Shown piece after piece: positions 8,941-18,119 of a stretch of 64,000 bases of DNA. Source of the stretch: Rickettsiella endosymbiont of Miltochrista miniata. Lineage in GTDB: Bacteria; Pseudomonadota; Gammaproteobacteria; Diplorickettsiales; Diplorickettsiaceae. The first letter of the stretch is position 1, and every line of letters begins with the position of its first letter. The DNA lies in the NCBI RefSeq assembly GCF_964031245.1, contig NZ_OZ035017.1:527402-591401 (forward strand), written 5' to 3'. Position numbers and translations under genes: made by a program. The notes below the pieces were generated by a model, which was given only the letters and a program-made list of their open reading frames with translations, was not told where the DNA came from and made no database searches.

Positions 8941-10242
8941 ATGTTTAAGCTTTCGGAGTTGCAGCATCGGCGCCAGCAATTATTATCCCACATTAAGAGT
9001 GATGAATTAATTATCTTAATGGCCGCGCCAGATTGTCTGCGTAATGGCGATGTGTTTTATCCCTATCGTCAAAATAGTGATTTCTACTATTTAACTGCGT
9101 TTCCTGAACCCGAGACGATTGCTTTACTCATACCTGATAGCAAAGATGGTAAGTTCATATTATTTAATCGTGCTGAGGATCCTGCAGCGGCTATTTGGAA
9201 TGGTGAGCGTATAGGCCAAACAAGGGCTAGGAAAGAATACGGTGCGCATGAAGCTTATCCTATCGATCAACTTGAAGCCAAGTTGTCCGAATATATCGCT
9301 GATACACGTGTCTGTTATCATCTTGGCGATGAGAAACTTAACAACGCTATGTTAACGCGAATTAATAAGTTATTGGCGCGTTTAAAAAAACCACCGACCG
9401 AATATGCTAAAAAACTAGTCGATAGTGTCCACGAAATGCGACTTAGAAAAAGTCCAACCGAATTGGATTGCTTGCGTAAGGCGGCGCATATTTCCGGCGA
9501 AGCTCATCTGCGTGCAATGCGGGCTTGTCGGCCTGATTTATATGAATATCAGTTAGAAGCTGAATTAATGTATGCATTTTATGAACAAGGGAGTCAAGCC
9601 GTGGCTTATCCCAATATTGTTGCGAGTGGAGCGAATAGTTGCATTTTACATTACACGGATAATCGCGCTCAGTTAAAATCCGGAGATTTAGTGTTAATTG
9701 ATGCGGGGTGTGAGTATCAAAACTACGCTTCAGATATTACTCGCACTTTTCCTGTTAATGGTCGTTTTAATCCAGAACAAAAGGCCATTTATCATATCGT
9801 ATTAAAAGCACAACAAGCTATCCTAGCGTTGATAAAACCAGGAGTGGCGTGGAATCAATTACAGAAAACTTGTGTGGAGTTTATAACACAAGGTTTAGTG
9901 GATTTGGGTTTATTAAAGGGAAAGCTTAACAATCTGATACAGCAAAAGAGCTATCAAAAATTTTATATGCATGGTTGTAGCCATTGGTTAGGTTTAGATG
10001 TTCATGATGTAGGATGTTATCGAGTAGAAAAAAAATGGCGTAGCTTAGAGCCGGATATGGTTTTCACGGTAGAACCTGGTATTTACATCAGTCCCGCACC
10101 AGATATCGACAAAAAATGGTGGAATATTGGTATCCGAATAGAAGATGATGTGCGAGTGACACAGGAGGCTTGTGAAGTATTGACATCACAAACACCCAAG
10201 GATTTGACAGATATTGAAAACATCATGCGAACCTCCTCATGA
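8941..10242 (+). CDS. pepP: Xaa-Pro aminopeptidase (aminopeptidase P)
   Basis: Dimetal peptidase that removes an N-terminal residue preceding proline. The N-terminal AMP domain (residues 1-165) contains NSDFYYLTAFPEPE. The catalytic pita-bread domain shows the five metal ligands in order: Asp in LIDAGCEY, Asp in ASDITRTFP, His in MHGCSHWLGLDVHDVG, Glu in VEPGIYI and Glu in GIRIEDDV. Length of 433 residues is close to E. coli PepP. It overlaps ubiH by four bases. No strong ribosome-binding site is seen before the ATG, and it lies only 23 bases after ygfB. Confidence 0.96.
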   Translation: MFKLSELQHRRQQLLSHIKSDELIILMAAPDCLRNGDVFYPYRQNSDFYYLTAFPEPETIALLIPDSKDGKFILFNRAEDPAAAIWNGERIGQTRARKEYGAHEAYPIDQLEAKLSEYIADTRVCYHLGDEKLNNAMLTRINKLLARLKKPPTEYAKKLVDSVHEMRLRKSPTELDCLRKAAHISGEAHLRAMRACRPDLYEYQLEAELMYAFYEQGSQAVAYPNIVASGANSCILHYTDNRAQLKSGDLVLIDAGCEYQNYASDITRTFPVNGRFNPEQKAIYHIVLKAQQAILALIKPGVAWNQLQKTCVEFITQGLVDLGLLKGKLNNLIQQKSYQKFYMHGCSHWLGLDVHDVGCYRVEKKWRSLEPDMVFTVEPGIYISPAPDIDKKWWNIGIRIEDDVRVTQEACEVLTSQTPKDLTDIENIMRTSS

Positions 10243-11495
10243 AACACGATTATGATATTCTCATCGTCGGTGCCGGAGTTGTAGGAACGAGTCTGGCATT
10301 AGCTTTATCGCATTTACCGTTGCGTATCGCTTTGATTGAACAATCCCCTTTTAAATCTCTCGATGCTTCTTTACCTCCAGATAGTAAACCTATTGCTTTG
10401 AATCTGGCTAGCTTGCGTATTTTACAGACATTAAATGTATGGTCTGCCTTAGAAGCTTACGCAAATCCTATTCACTGCGTACATATTTCGAAATCAGCAT
10501 GTTTTGCTCAGTCGAGAATTAATGCTAAAGAAATGGGTGTTCCACAATTAGGTGCGGTTATTCCTGCGGCGCGTTTGGGACATGAATTAAGCAAGGCTTT
10601 GCTTCAGGCCGCCGCCAGCAAAACTGTGCAAGGAACTTTCGATCTTTACAACCCAGCAAGTTGTGAATCAATTAATCAACATGAAGGTATCTGGCAGGTT
10701 GTGTTTAATCATCTTCAAGATGAAAAAAAAATTATTTACCCACGTTTAATTATTGCTGCAGATGGTACGGATTCAACCGTTCGTCGCTTGCTGAATATTG
10801 GTTTGAAAATCCGGCCAAGTTTCGAAGTTGCTTTGACAACATGCATAGATATTAGCCGACATCATCAACATATTGCCTATCAGCGCTTTACTCCGCAAGG
10901 AATTATTGCTTGCTTACCTTTACCATCTAATAAAATAGGCTTAGTTTGGACTTCCGAACAGCAAACTATTGAAACACTACAAAATTTAACCGAGCCAGAG
11001 TTTTTGGAGAATTTACAACAACAATTCTCTTATCGGTTTGGCAAGTTATTACACATGACTAAGCCACAAACCTATCCAGTAAAAAGCTGCATTTCCGAAA
11101 TCCAAGCGCAAGCAGGTTTAATGCTACTAGGAAATGCCGCGCATACTTTACTTCCTATCGCTGCTCAGGGTCTTAATTTAGGTTTACAAGATATGGCAGA
11201 ATGCGTGGATGTGATTGGGAATGCTTTGGAGCATGATATAGATTTGGCTGATGCAAGTTTGGCGCTCTCATATCTCAAGTCACGTTTGGCAGCACAGCGA
11301 CAAATCATCGGTTTTACCGAGCAATTGACACGTTTGCAAACGCGTGGGCCGTTGACTTTCATTTACAATAATGGTCTATTAGCAATGGACTTACTCTCGC
11401 CCTGCAAAAGAAATTTATCACGCCGCTTGATGGGAATTCATGGCCGACTTCCACGTTTGATTCGCGGTTTAGCTTTACAAGAAGAAGAATATTAG
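10239..11495 (+). CDS. ubiH: 2-octaprenyl-6-methoxyphenol hydroxylase UbiH (FAD monooxygenase)
   Basis: FAD-dependent hydroxylase of ubiquinone synthesis. The Rossmann GxGxxG motif is in ILIVGAGVVGTSLALAL near residue 10, and the second FAD motif is LMLLGNAAHTLLPIAAQGLNLGLQD near residue 290, the GD-like fingerprint with Asn in place of Asp. The 418-residue length fits. It starts within the last codons of pepP (ATGA overlap) and is followed after one base by maeA. Assignment as UbiH rather than another UbiFHI paralogue rests on its position after pepP. Confidence 0.88.
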   Translation: MKHDYDILIVGAGVVGTSLALALSHLPLRIALIEQSPFKSLDASLPPDSKPIALNLASLRILQTLNVWSALEAYANPIHCVHISKSACFAQSRINAKEMGVPQLGAVIPAARLGHELSKALLQAAASKTVQGTFDLYNPASCESINQHEGIWQVVFNHLQDEKKIIYPRLIIAADGTDSTVRRLLNIGLKIRPSFEVALTTCIDISRHHQHIAYQRFTPQGIIACLPLPSNKIGLVWTSEQQTIETLQNLTEPEFLENLQQQFSYRFGKLLHMTKPQTYPVKSCISEIQAQAGLMLLGNAAHTLLPIAAQGLNLGLQDMAECVDVIGNALEHDIDLADASLALSYLKSRLAAQRQIIGFTEQLTRLQTRGPLTFIYNNGLLAMDLLSPCKRNLSRRLMGIHGRLPRLIRGLALQEEEY

Positions 11496-11496
11496 T

Positions 11497-13197
11497 ATGT
11501 CAAAATTTAGATCTATCACCGATAAAAATGCTAAGGTTCTTTATCTGGAAACTAATGCCTTGGGTTCAGATTTATTGGCTACCGCTAAATTAAATAAAGG
11601 CACCGCATTTACTGAATCGGAAAGACTGCAATTACGATTACTCGGCAAATTACCCTACAGTATCGAAAGTTTGCAGCAACAAGAACTGCGTGTTTATCAA
11701 CAATTTTTAAAAAAAGAAAATAATTTAGAAAAACATCTTTTTCTACGTAGTTTGCATCATAGCAATGAGGTGTTGTTTTATAAATTAGTCAGTCAGCATT
11801 TAACTGAAATGTTACCTATTCTGTATACACCCACGGTTGGAAAAGCGGTCGAGCAATTTAGTCAGGAATTTCAGCAACCACGCGGTTTATACATCGCTTA
11901 TCCAGATAGAGAACATATCGATGAAATCCTTGAGAATCGTTTAAATCCCGAAGTAGATATTATTGTCATGACCGATGGTGAAGGCGTATTAGGTATTGGC
12001 GATCAAGGTATCGGTGGAATGGATATCTGTATTGCTAAATTGATGGTGTATGTATTGTGTGCGGGTGTTAATCCTAATCGTTTATTACCTATTCAAATCG
12101 ATGTTGGAACTAACAATGAACAATTGTTAAATGATCCGATGTATTTAGGCTGGCGTCATCCGCGTTTAGCGGGTCAAAAATATGATGACATGATAGAAAC
12201 GGTTGTCTCAGGTATACAAAGAAAATTACCTCGAGCTTATTTGCATTGGGAAGACTTTGGACGTGAAAATGCACGGCGTAATTTAGAGCGCTATCATGAT
12301 CAAATGTGTACGTTTAATGATGATATGCAAGGAACCGGTGCTGTGACTTTGGTTGCACTCTTGTCAGCGATACATCGCACCAAAATTCCATTAACCGAAC
12401 AGCGTGTGGTTATTGTTGGCGCTGGAACGGCAGGCACAGGGATTGCCGATCAACTCTGCGCAGGGATGATGCGGGAAGGCTTATCTAAAGAGGAAGCGTT
12501 ATCTCGATTTTATTTGGTGGGTAGACATGGTTTGTTACATGAGGCGATGTCGAATCTGACGGCTTTTCAAAAGCCCTATGCGCAACGTTTAATGGGTGAA
12601 TCAGTCGCTACATTACAATTGTATGATGTGGTACAAAAGTTTAAACCCACGGTATTAATTGGTTGTTCTGGTCAAGGCGGAATTTTCACTGAAGCAATAG
12701 TTAAAACCATGGCAGCATCGGTTGAATACCCTATCATTTTTCCTTTATCCAATCCTACTGAAAAGTCAGAAGCAACACCGGATGATTTATTGAATTGGAC
12801 GGCAGGGCGTGCACTGATTGCTACCGGGAGTCCTTTTGGTCACGTTGATTTTAAAGGTGAAAAGATACCGATTGCGCAATGTAACAATGCGCTCATTTAT
12901 CCGGGTATAGGTTTGGGCGTCTTGATAGCTCAAGCGACACGCTTGAGTGAAGCTATGCTTTGGGAAGCTTGCAAAGCTTTAAGTAGTTTTGCTAGCAAAT
13001 CCGATGCAAAAAATGCCTTATTACCGAATTTTGAAGACGTACAAGCTATTAGTCGCTGTATTGCGTTGGCAGTGGCGACACAAGCACGTCATGAAGGATT
13101 AGCAAAAGTTAAAGAGTCGGTCGATTTAGCTCAAGAAATCGATCGTCAATTTTGGTATCCAGAATATGTTAACTACCACTATTCACGGTCATTATGA
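11497..13197 (+). CDS. maeA: NAD-dependent malic enzyme
   Basis: Oxidative decarboxylation of malate to pyruvate. Visible are the family signature with the catalytic Tyr (PILYTPTVGKAVEQFS, near residue 110), the second block VIVMTDGEGVLGIGDQG, the metal-ligand segment FNDDMQGTGAVTL and the nucleotide-binding loop VIVGAGTAGTGIADQL near residue 306. At 566 residues it matches the E. coli SfcA/MaeA size class. It sits between ubiH and ubiI, starting one base after ubiH and overlapping ubiI by four bases, so it has been inserted into a normally contiguous ubi pair and is presumably co-expressed. Confidence 0.95.
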   Translation: MSKFRSITDKNAKVLYLETNALGSDLLATAKLNKGTAFTESERLQLRLLGKLPYSIESLQQQELRVYQQFLKKENNLEKHLFLRSLHHSNEVLFYKLVSQHLTEMLPILYTPTVGKAVEQFSQEFQQPRGLYIAYPDREHIDEILENRLNPEVDIIVMTDGEGVLGIGDQGIGGMDICIAKLMVYVLCAGVNPNRLLPIQIDVGTNNEQLLNDPMYLGWRHPRLAGQKYDDMIETVVSGIQRKLPRAYLHWEDFGRENARRNLERYHDQMCTFNDDMQGTGAVTLVALLSAIHRTKIPLTEQRVVIVGAGTAGTGIADQLCAGMMREGLSKEEALSRFYLVGRHGLLHEAMSNLTAFQKPYAQRLMGESVATLQLYDVVQKFKPTVLIGCSGQGGIFTEAIVKTMAASVEYPIIFPLSNPTEKSEATPDDLLNWTAGRALIATGSPFGHVDFKGEKIPIAQCNNALIYPGIGLGVLIAQATRLSEAMLWEACKALSSFASKSDAKNALLPNFEDVQAISRCIALAVATQARHEGLAKVKESVDLAQEIDRQFWYPEYVNYHYSRSL

Positions 13198-14405
13198 CTT
13201 TAGACGAACAACCTCGCACTGATTATGACATCGTTATTGTTGGCGCGGGTATCGTCGGCTTGACACTGGCTTGTCATTTAAAGGATCAAGGATTAAGCGT
13301 CGCTATAATTAATAAGGACGCTTTTCATAACAAAAAAGCCTCAAGCGTTACATCCGATCTTCGTGTGATTGCTCTTACCTTAGGTTCGCAACAGTTACTC
13401 GAGCAATTAAACGTTTGGCAGCGACTTGATAATAAACAACATGCTCCATTCCGTAGTATGCAGGTATGGGAATTCGAACAAGCCGCACGTCTTTTTTTTG
13501 ATAGCGCTGATGTCGGCGAAGCTTGTTTAGGTCATATCGTAAAGAACGCCGATTTGCAGCAGGCATTATACGCGCAAGCACAAACCGATACTGAATTGAC
13601 TTGGTTTGCTCCAGAGACAGTAATAGAGTTGCAGATAGAAAAAAGCCAACTGTTAATAAGATTAGCATCTGGAGCAGAAATAAGTACACGCTTAGTAGTT
13701 GGCGCTGATGGGCAGGATTCTAACGTTAGAGAATTGGCTGATTTGCAGATTAAATCCACTGATTATGCACAGCGCGCAATCGTTGCGACGGTGCGGACTG
13801 AATTGGCGCATAAACAGACTGCAAGACAGATTTTTTTGCCTAATGGCCCCTTGGCTTTTTTACCCTTAAAGGATCCACGTCATTGTTCCATCGTTTGGTC
13901 GAATACACCCGAAGAAAGTCAGCGTTTAGCAACGCTAGATGATGAACTTTTTTGTGAGGAGTTAACGCATGCTTTCGAGCAGCGTTTAGGGCAAGTGCTG
14001 TCAACCAGCTCACGTTTAAGTTATCCATTAAAGACCCAAGAAGCGGAGCAGTATATAAAATCGGGTATTGCCTTAATTGGAGATGCAGCGCATAGCATTC
14101 ATCCCCTAGCTGGACAGGGTGCTAATTTAGGCTTGGCCGATGCGCATTGTTTAGCGAAAGTGATCATAGAAGCTAAACAGAAGCACCGATCGCTAGGTGC
14201 ATACCATACTTTACGTCGTTATGAGCGAGAGCGTCGTTTTCATAATCGCGTAATGATGGGTGGTGTTGATGGAATTAAACATTTATTTGCTACCAGCAAT
14301 CCGATTGTTCAGAAAACGCGGCAATTCGGATTAGGCATGATCAATAATGTCGATTGTTTGAAAAATGTTATCGCTCGATATGCGATGGGGAATCCTAGTA
14401 TTTAA
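13194..14405 (+). CDS. ubiI: 2-octaprenylphenol hydroxylase-type FAD monooxygenase (UbiI-like)
   Basis: Second UbiH/UbiF/UbiI-family hydroxylase. The FAD-binding motif VIVGAGIVGLTLACHL begins near residue 14, the DG motif is in VVGADGQDSNVRE near residue 165, and the GD motif is IALIGDAAHSIHPLAGQGANLGLAD near residue 285, in its canonical form. The 403-residue length is normal. It overlaps maeA by four bases, and its stop overlaps that of the convergent orphan gene by two bases (TTAA). The specific ring position hydroxylated cannot be read from sequence alone; UbiI is inferred from gene order. Confidence 0.85.
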   Translation: MTLDEQPRTDYDIVIVGAGIVGLTLACHLKDQGLSVAIINKDAFHNKKASSVTSDLRVIALTLGSQQLLEQLNVWQRLDNKQHAPFRSMQVWEFEQAARLFFDSADVGEACLGHIVKNADLQQALYAQAQTDTELTWFAPETVIELQIEKSQLLIRLASGAEISTRLVVGADGQDSNVRELADLQIKSTDYAQRAIVATVRTELAHKQTARQIFLPNGPLAFLPLKDPRHCSIVWSNTPEESQRLATLDDELFCEELTHAFEQRLGQVLSTSSRLSYPLKTQEAEQYIKSGIALIGDAAHSIHPLAGQGANLGLADAHCLAKVIIEAKQKHRSLGAYHTLRRYERERRFHNRVMMGGVDGIKHLFATSNPIVQKTRQFGLGMINNVDCLKNVIARYAMGNPSI

Positions 14406-14851
14406 GCGCCGGGCGCAGGTCTACTATATTGTTCAATTGCTTGATGGGGCGTTTTCTCAGGAAGCATGTTAAAAACTTCGTTGATGGCGGTTAAATTTTT
14501 TCGTAATCTTTGTAGATCGACTTCTGCAGCAGCGTTAGAAAAAAAGGTTCTTTTTGGAGTAGAAACACGAGGATTAATCAAAACTTTAATCTCAGTGAAT
14601 TCTTCAATAATCCTTTTCACACGAATACTTAAGGGAGAGTTTTCACAAGTAGAAGCGTTAAATTCGCTGAGAGCTTTTCTGCTTGAGTTTATAAATTCGT
14701 TGATGCGTAAGTCTTGTAACTCTTTTAAAAGATCAGAATTAATGTGAGATCTTTTAGATATGGGGTCAATTATTTGGTTAATTTTCTCCTTAAGTAAAAA
14801 AGCAATTTCTAGAATAATGACTAATTTTTGTTCGACTGGAACCGTTTGCAT
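14402..14851 (-). CDS. Hypothetical helical protein
   Basis: An unrecognised 149-residue protein, predominantly helical and charged, with no signal peptide or membrane segment. The middle has a Lys/Glu-rich stretch (RIIEEFTEIKVLINPR) and the C-terminal region a leucine-rich helix (DLQRLRKNLTAINEVFNML). The frame uses AT-rich codons compared with the neighbouring ubiI. It faces ubiI and shares a TTAA stop overlap with it. No homologous family is recognised; it may be lineage-specific. It could be a non-coding artefact, but the length and composition make a real gene more likely. Confidence 0.6.
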   Translation of the reverse strand: MQTVPVEQKLVIILEIAFLLKEKINQIIDPISKRSHINSDLLKELQDLRINEFINSSRKALSEFNASTCENSPLSIRVKRIIEEFTEIKVLINPRVSTPKRTFFSNAAAEVDLQRLRKNLTAINEVFNMLPEKTPHQAIEQYSRPAPGA

Positions 14852-14937
14852 AAGTTTTTTCTGATTAATAAAATGCCAATGAATATCTGCAAAGTATAGA
14901 TCCCTAGTATTAAGAGAGACTTAAAGGAAGCAAGAAA

Positions 14938-15501
14938 ATGGCTAAAAACACCCCATTTATCATCCTGGACCGGGATGGCGTGATTAATTTTGAGTCCAAG
15001 GAGTACATCAAGACCCCTGAGGAATGGTTACCTATTCCGGGTAGTTTAGAGGCTATTGCCTTGCTGACCCAGGCAGGCTACACCATAGCTGTCGCGACTA
15101 ATCAATCGGGTGTGGGTCGCGGGTTTTATACTGAGGCAGAGTTAGCTGTTATCCACCAAAAATTGTTCGATAGCGTAAAAGCACTGGGAGGCAAGGTGGA
15201 TAAGGTGTTTTACTGCCCCCATCTGCCTGAAGACCAGTGTAGTTGTCGTAAGCCAGGCATCGGTTTATTTGAACAAATTGCCGATTATTATCAACTCGAT
15301 TTGCGGGGCGTAATAGCCATCGGTGATTCACTGCGGGATATTAAAGCAGCACTTAAAGTTGGTTGCGAGCCTATTTTAGTTTTAACTGGCAATGGTGAAC
15401 AAACCCTGTTAAATAACCGTGAATTAGCCGATGAAATCCCGGTTTTTCCCGATTTATTAACCGCCGTGCAAAAATTATTACTGGAAAAACAGCATGTCTA
15501 A
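14938..15501 (+). CDS. gmhB: D-glycero-beta-D-manno-heptose 1,7-bisphosphate 7-phosphatase
   Basis: HAD-family phosphatase of the ADP-heptose pathway for LPS inner core. HAD motif I is ILDRDGVIN near residue 9, motif II is ATNQSGVGRG, and the C-terminal GDSLRDIKAA supplies the metal-binding Asp. The structural zinc site of the GmhB subgroup is present (CPHLPEDQCSCRKPG, near residues 93-107). The 187-residue length is normal. It overlaps radA by eight bases. It implies that the cell makes heptose-containing LPS, in line with the PagL-like and PbgA-like genes in this window. Confidence 0.95.
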   Translation: MAKNTPFIILDRDGVINFESKEYIKTPEEWLPIPGSLEAIALLTQAGYTIAVATNQSGVGRGFYTEAELAVIHQKLFDSVKALGGKVDKVFYCPHLPEDQCSCRKPGIGLFEQIADYYQLDLRGVIAIGDSLRDIKAALKVGCEPILVLTGNGEQTLLNNRELADEIPVFPDLLTAVQKLLLEKQHV

Positions 15502-16882
15502 ACCGAAACGCGTCTATAGCTGTCAGTCCTGTGGCGGACAGTTTTTACAATGGTCCGGTCAATGTGGCGAATGCCAAGCTTGGAATAGTTTATTAGAAGA
15601 TAATGCTTCTCTTTCAGCACGTTCGCTGCCACGTGTAAATGGTTATGCGGCAGCCGATGCGAAAATAACCGATTTAAATAGCATACAGTTTAGTGAAGTG
15701 GAACGCTTTTCTTCGCGGATCAAAGAGTTGGATAGAGTACTCGGCGGAGGGATAGTCCCCGGTTCGGTGATACTGATGGGTGGCGACCCAGGTATAGGAA
15801 AATCGACCTTATTATTACAAAGTCTTTGTCAGCTCAGTGAGCATCATTCGGTGCTTTACATCACCGGGGAAGAATCACTACAACAAGTAGCCTTACGAGC
15901 CCAACGTCTAGAATTGCCATACAAGAAAATTCGTCTGCTGACTGAAACCCGAGTCGAAAGCATTTTAACGCATGCTTTACAAGAGAAACCGCAAGTTTTG
16001 GTGATTGATTCGATACAAACCATGCATACCGATTTACTGCAATCTGCACCAGGTGCAGTCGGCCAAGTCAGAGAAAGCGCCATGCAATTAACGCGTTTGG
16101 CCAAACAAACCGGCATTGCTATATTTTTGGTAGGGCATGTGACTAAGGATGGCGCACTAGCAGGACCTCGTGTTTTAGAGCATATGGTGGATACGGTTTT
16201 ATATTTTGAAGGTGAAGCGGATAGCCGACATCGTTTGATACGATCGGTAAAAAATCGTTTTGGTGCGGTGAATGAATTAGGCGTGTTTGTCATGACTGAG
16301 AAAGGTCTGCGCGAAGTCAGCAATCCTTCGGCGATGTTATTGTCTCGATCCGGATTAACGGTTTCAGGGAGTTTAGTCACTGCCACGTGGCAGGGCAGTC
16401 GACCATTACTGGTCGAAGTTCAAGCTTTAGTTGATAACAGTCACTTAGGTAATCCGCGCCGCGTAACCGTAGGTTTAGAAAGTAATCGTTTAGCGATGTT
16501 ATTGGCGGTATTGCATCGACATGCGGGTATTATGACGTATGATCAAGATGTCTTTATTAATGTCGTGGGTGGTGTGCGTTTATTAGAAACCAGTGCAGAT
16601 TTACCGGTTTTACTAGCGGTATTATCGAGTTTACGCAATAAACCTTTTCCAGAAGATTGTTTGGTATTTGGCGAGGTTGGCTTATCCGGAGAAATCCGTC
16701 CTGTCCCGAATGGCCAAGAACGTTTACGTGATGCCGCTAAACACGGCTTTAAATCGGCGATTATTCCCAAGGCTAATATGAGTAAACAAACTATTCAAGG
16801 TATGACGGTTTTTCCCGTTGCGCAGTTAAGTGAAACCTTGGATATAGCGCGGCAGATCGCTCTTGTAGAAAGTGTAAAATAA
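15494..16882 (+). CDS. radA: DNA repair protein RadA
   Basis: Hexameric helicase-like recombination mediator that promotes branch migration. In order: N-terminal four-Cys zinc finger (CQSCGGQ to CGECQAW, residues 9-26), Walker A GGDPGIGKST near residue 95, the RadA-specific KNRFG motif, and a C-terminal Lon-protease-like domain (FINVVGGVRLLETSADL). Length of 462 residues is typical. It is translationally linked with gmhB through an eight-base overlap. Confidence 0.97.
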   Translation: MSKPKRVYSCQSCGGQFLQWSGQCGECQAWNSLLEDNASLSARSLPRVNGYAAADAKITDLNSIQFSEVERFSSRIKELDRVLGGGIVPGSVILMGGDPGIGKSTLLLQSLCQLSEHHSVLYITGEESLQQVALRAQRLELPYKKIRLLTETRVESILTHALQEKPQVLVIDSIQTMHTDLLQSAPGAVGQVRESAMQLTRLAKQTGIAIFLVGHVTKDGALAGPRVLEHMVDTVLYFEGEADSRHRLIRSVKNRFGAVNELGVFVMTEKGLREVSNPSAMLLSRSGLTVSGSLVTATWQGSRPLLVEVQALVDNSHLGNPRRVTVGLESNRLAMLLAVLHRHAGIMTYDQDVFINVVGGVRLLETSADLPVLLAVLSSLRNKPFPEDCLVFGEVGLSGEIRPVPNGQERLRDAAKHGFKSAIIPKANMSKQTIQGMTVFPVAQLSETLDIARQIALVESVK

Positions 16883-16927
16883 GTTGAAAATAGAGGTAGG
16901 TTTAGAACAATTGATTTATATGTAGTA

Positions 16928-16933
16928 TATAAT
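16928..16933 (+). promoter_or_regulatory. Candidate -10 box for the glycosyltransferase gene
   Basis: A TATAAT hexamer about 65 bases before the GTG start of the glycosyltransferase. No convincing -35 box lies 16-18 bases upstream, so the call is tentative. It coincides with the drop in GC at the edge of the polysaccharide island. Confidence 0.35.
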
Positions 16934-16997
16934 TCCAGTTTAAAACGCAACGCGGCTCATTCAGAAAAATAATGTACGTTCAGATCGGAGTTTACTT

Positions 16998-18119
16998 GTG
17001 AAAATTTTAATGTTGGGAAATAGCCTACATAGCATGATCAAATTTCGCTGGGATATTATAAAATACCTAGCTAATAATCATTATCAAATTTATATCGTTT
17101 GCCCTCTAGACATTGAAAATTATAAGCTAGAATACCAACATAAAAATGTTTTTTTCTTGAATATTAATTTTTGCCGTTCCATTAATGTCGTCAAAGATTT
17201 AGTTACTTTAATTCAATTAAAAAAAATTATAAAAAAAATAAATCCAGAGGTCATTTATTCTTACTCGTTGAAATCCAGTTTTTTTTCTATGTTTGGTAAC
17301 TGGAAAATACCCAATGTTTATTTTATTACCGGCATGGGTAGCAGTCTCATCAACAAATATAAATTTCTGATTGAGAAAATAATTTATACATTGACCCATA
17401 GTCGAAAATTAATCATTAAACATCCAGATTTTTTTATTTTTTTAAATAATGACGACAGAAATTACTTTATTGAAAAAAGGCTTTGTCAGAAAAAATACGC
17501 CATGGTTTTTCCTGGAGAAGGGGTAGATTTAGAATTTTTTAAATTTTCTCCTATTGATGAACATAAAAAACCTATATCTTTTTTATTCATTGGTCGACTC
17601 ATTAGAGATAAAGGTATTATTGAGCTGATGAATGCCTGTAAACAGCTAAAAAGCAATCAAATTGAGTTTAATTGTACGGTTATTGCACCTTTTGATCATT
17701 ATAATCCCTCTAGTTTACATACCATAAATTTAGATGATTTTCAAAAAGTGGGAATTCAATATTTTTCCTATGTTGACGATGTCAGAACTTACATTAAAGC
17801 TAGTGATGTGGTTGTTTTGCCGAGTTATTCCGAAGGAATGCCTCGAGTATTACTCGAAAGCATGGCGATGGGCAGGCCTATTATTACTACCGATACGCAT
17901 GGTTGTAGGGAGTTGGTCAATCGTGATAACGGAATAGTAGTGAAAGTTAAAGATGTTCAAAGTTTGTATGATGCAATGGTTTGCATGTTAATGAAAAGCA
18001 AGAATGAATTAAGAGCGCTTGGTTTAGCTGGATATAAAAAAGTTAAAGAATACTATTCTCTATCTAGTGTAATAAATAACTATCAAAGGTTAATAGACAA
18101 TAGAGTAAATAAAGAATAG
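16998..18119 (+). CDS. Family 4 glycosyltransferase (CapM/PglA-like)
   Basis: A GT-B glycosyltransferase of 373 residues. The C-terminal donor-binding half contains SFLFIGRLIRDKGIIELMNAC (near residue 194) and the Glu-rich signature VVLPSYSEGMPRVLLESMAMGRPIITTD (near residue 273), typical of retaining GT4 enzymes that use UDP- or GDP-sugars. The closest named types by eye are capsular/LPS transferases such as CapM and PglA. The start is GTG at 16998 with CGGAG seven bases upstream. Codons are much more AT-rich than in radA. Its last 56 bases overlap, tail to tail, the gene on the opposite strand. The sugar transferred is unknown. Confidence 0.85.
   Translation: MKILMLGNSLHSMIKFRWDIIKYLANNHYQIYIVCPLDIENYKLEYQHKNVFFLNINFCRSINVVKDLVTLIQLKKIIKKINPEVIYSYSLKSSFFSMFGNWKIPNVYFITGMGSSLINKYKFLIEKIIYTLTHSRKLIIKHPDFFIFLNNDDRNYFIEKRLCQKKYAMVFPGEGVDLEFFKFSPIDEHKKPISFLFIGRLIRDKGIIELMNACKQLKSNQIEFNCTVIAPFDHYNPSSLHTINLDDFQKVGIQYFSYVDDVRTYIKASDVVVLPSYSEGMPRVLLESMAMGRPIITTDTHGCRELVNRDNGIVVKVKDVQSLYDAMVCMLMKSKNELRALGLAGYKKVKEYYSLSSVINNYQRLIDNRVNKE

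Noticed and set aside
15856-16386. 176-codon open frame on the minus strand inside radA
   Set aside because: Antisense shadow of a well-supported gene; low-complexity Ser/Thr-rich translation with no motifs.
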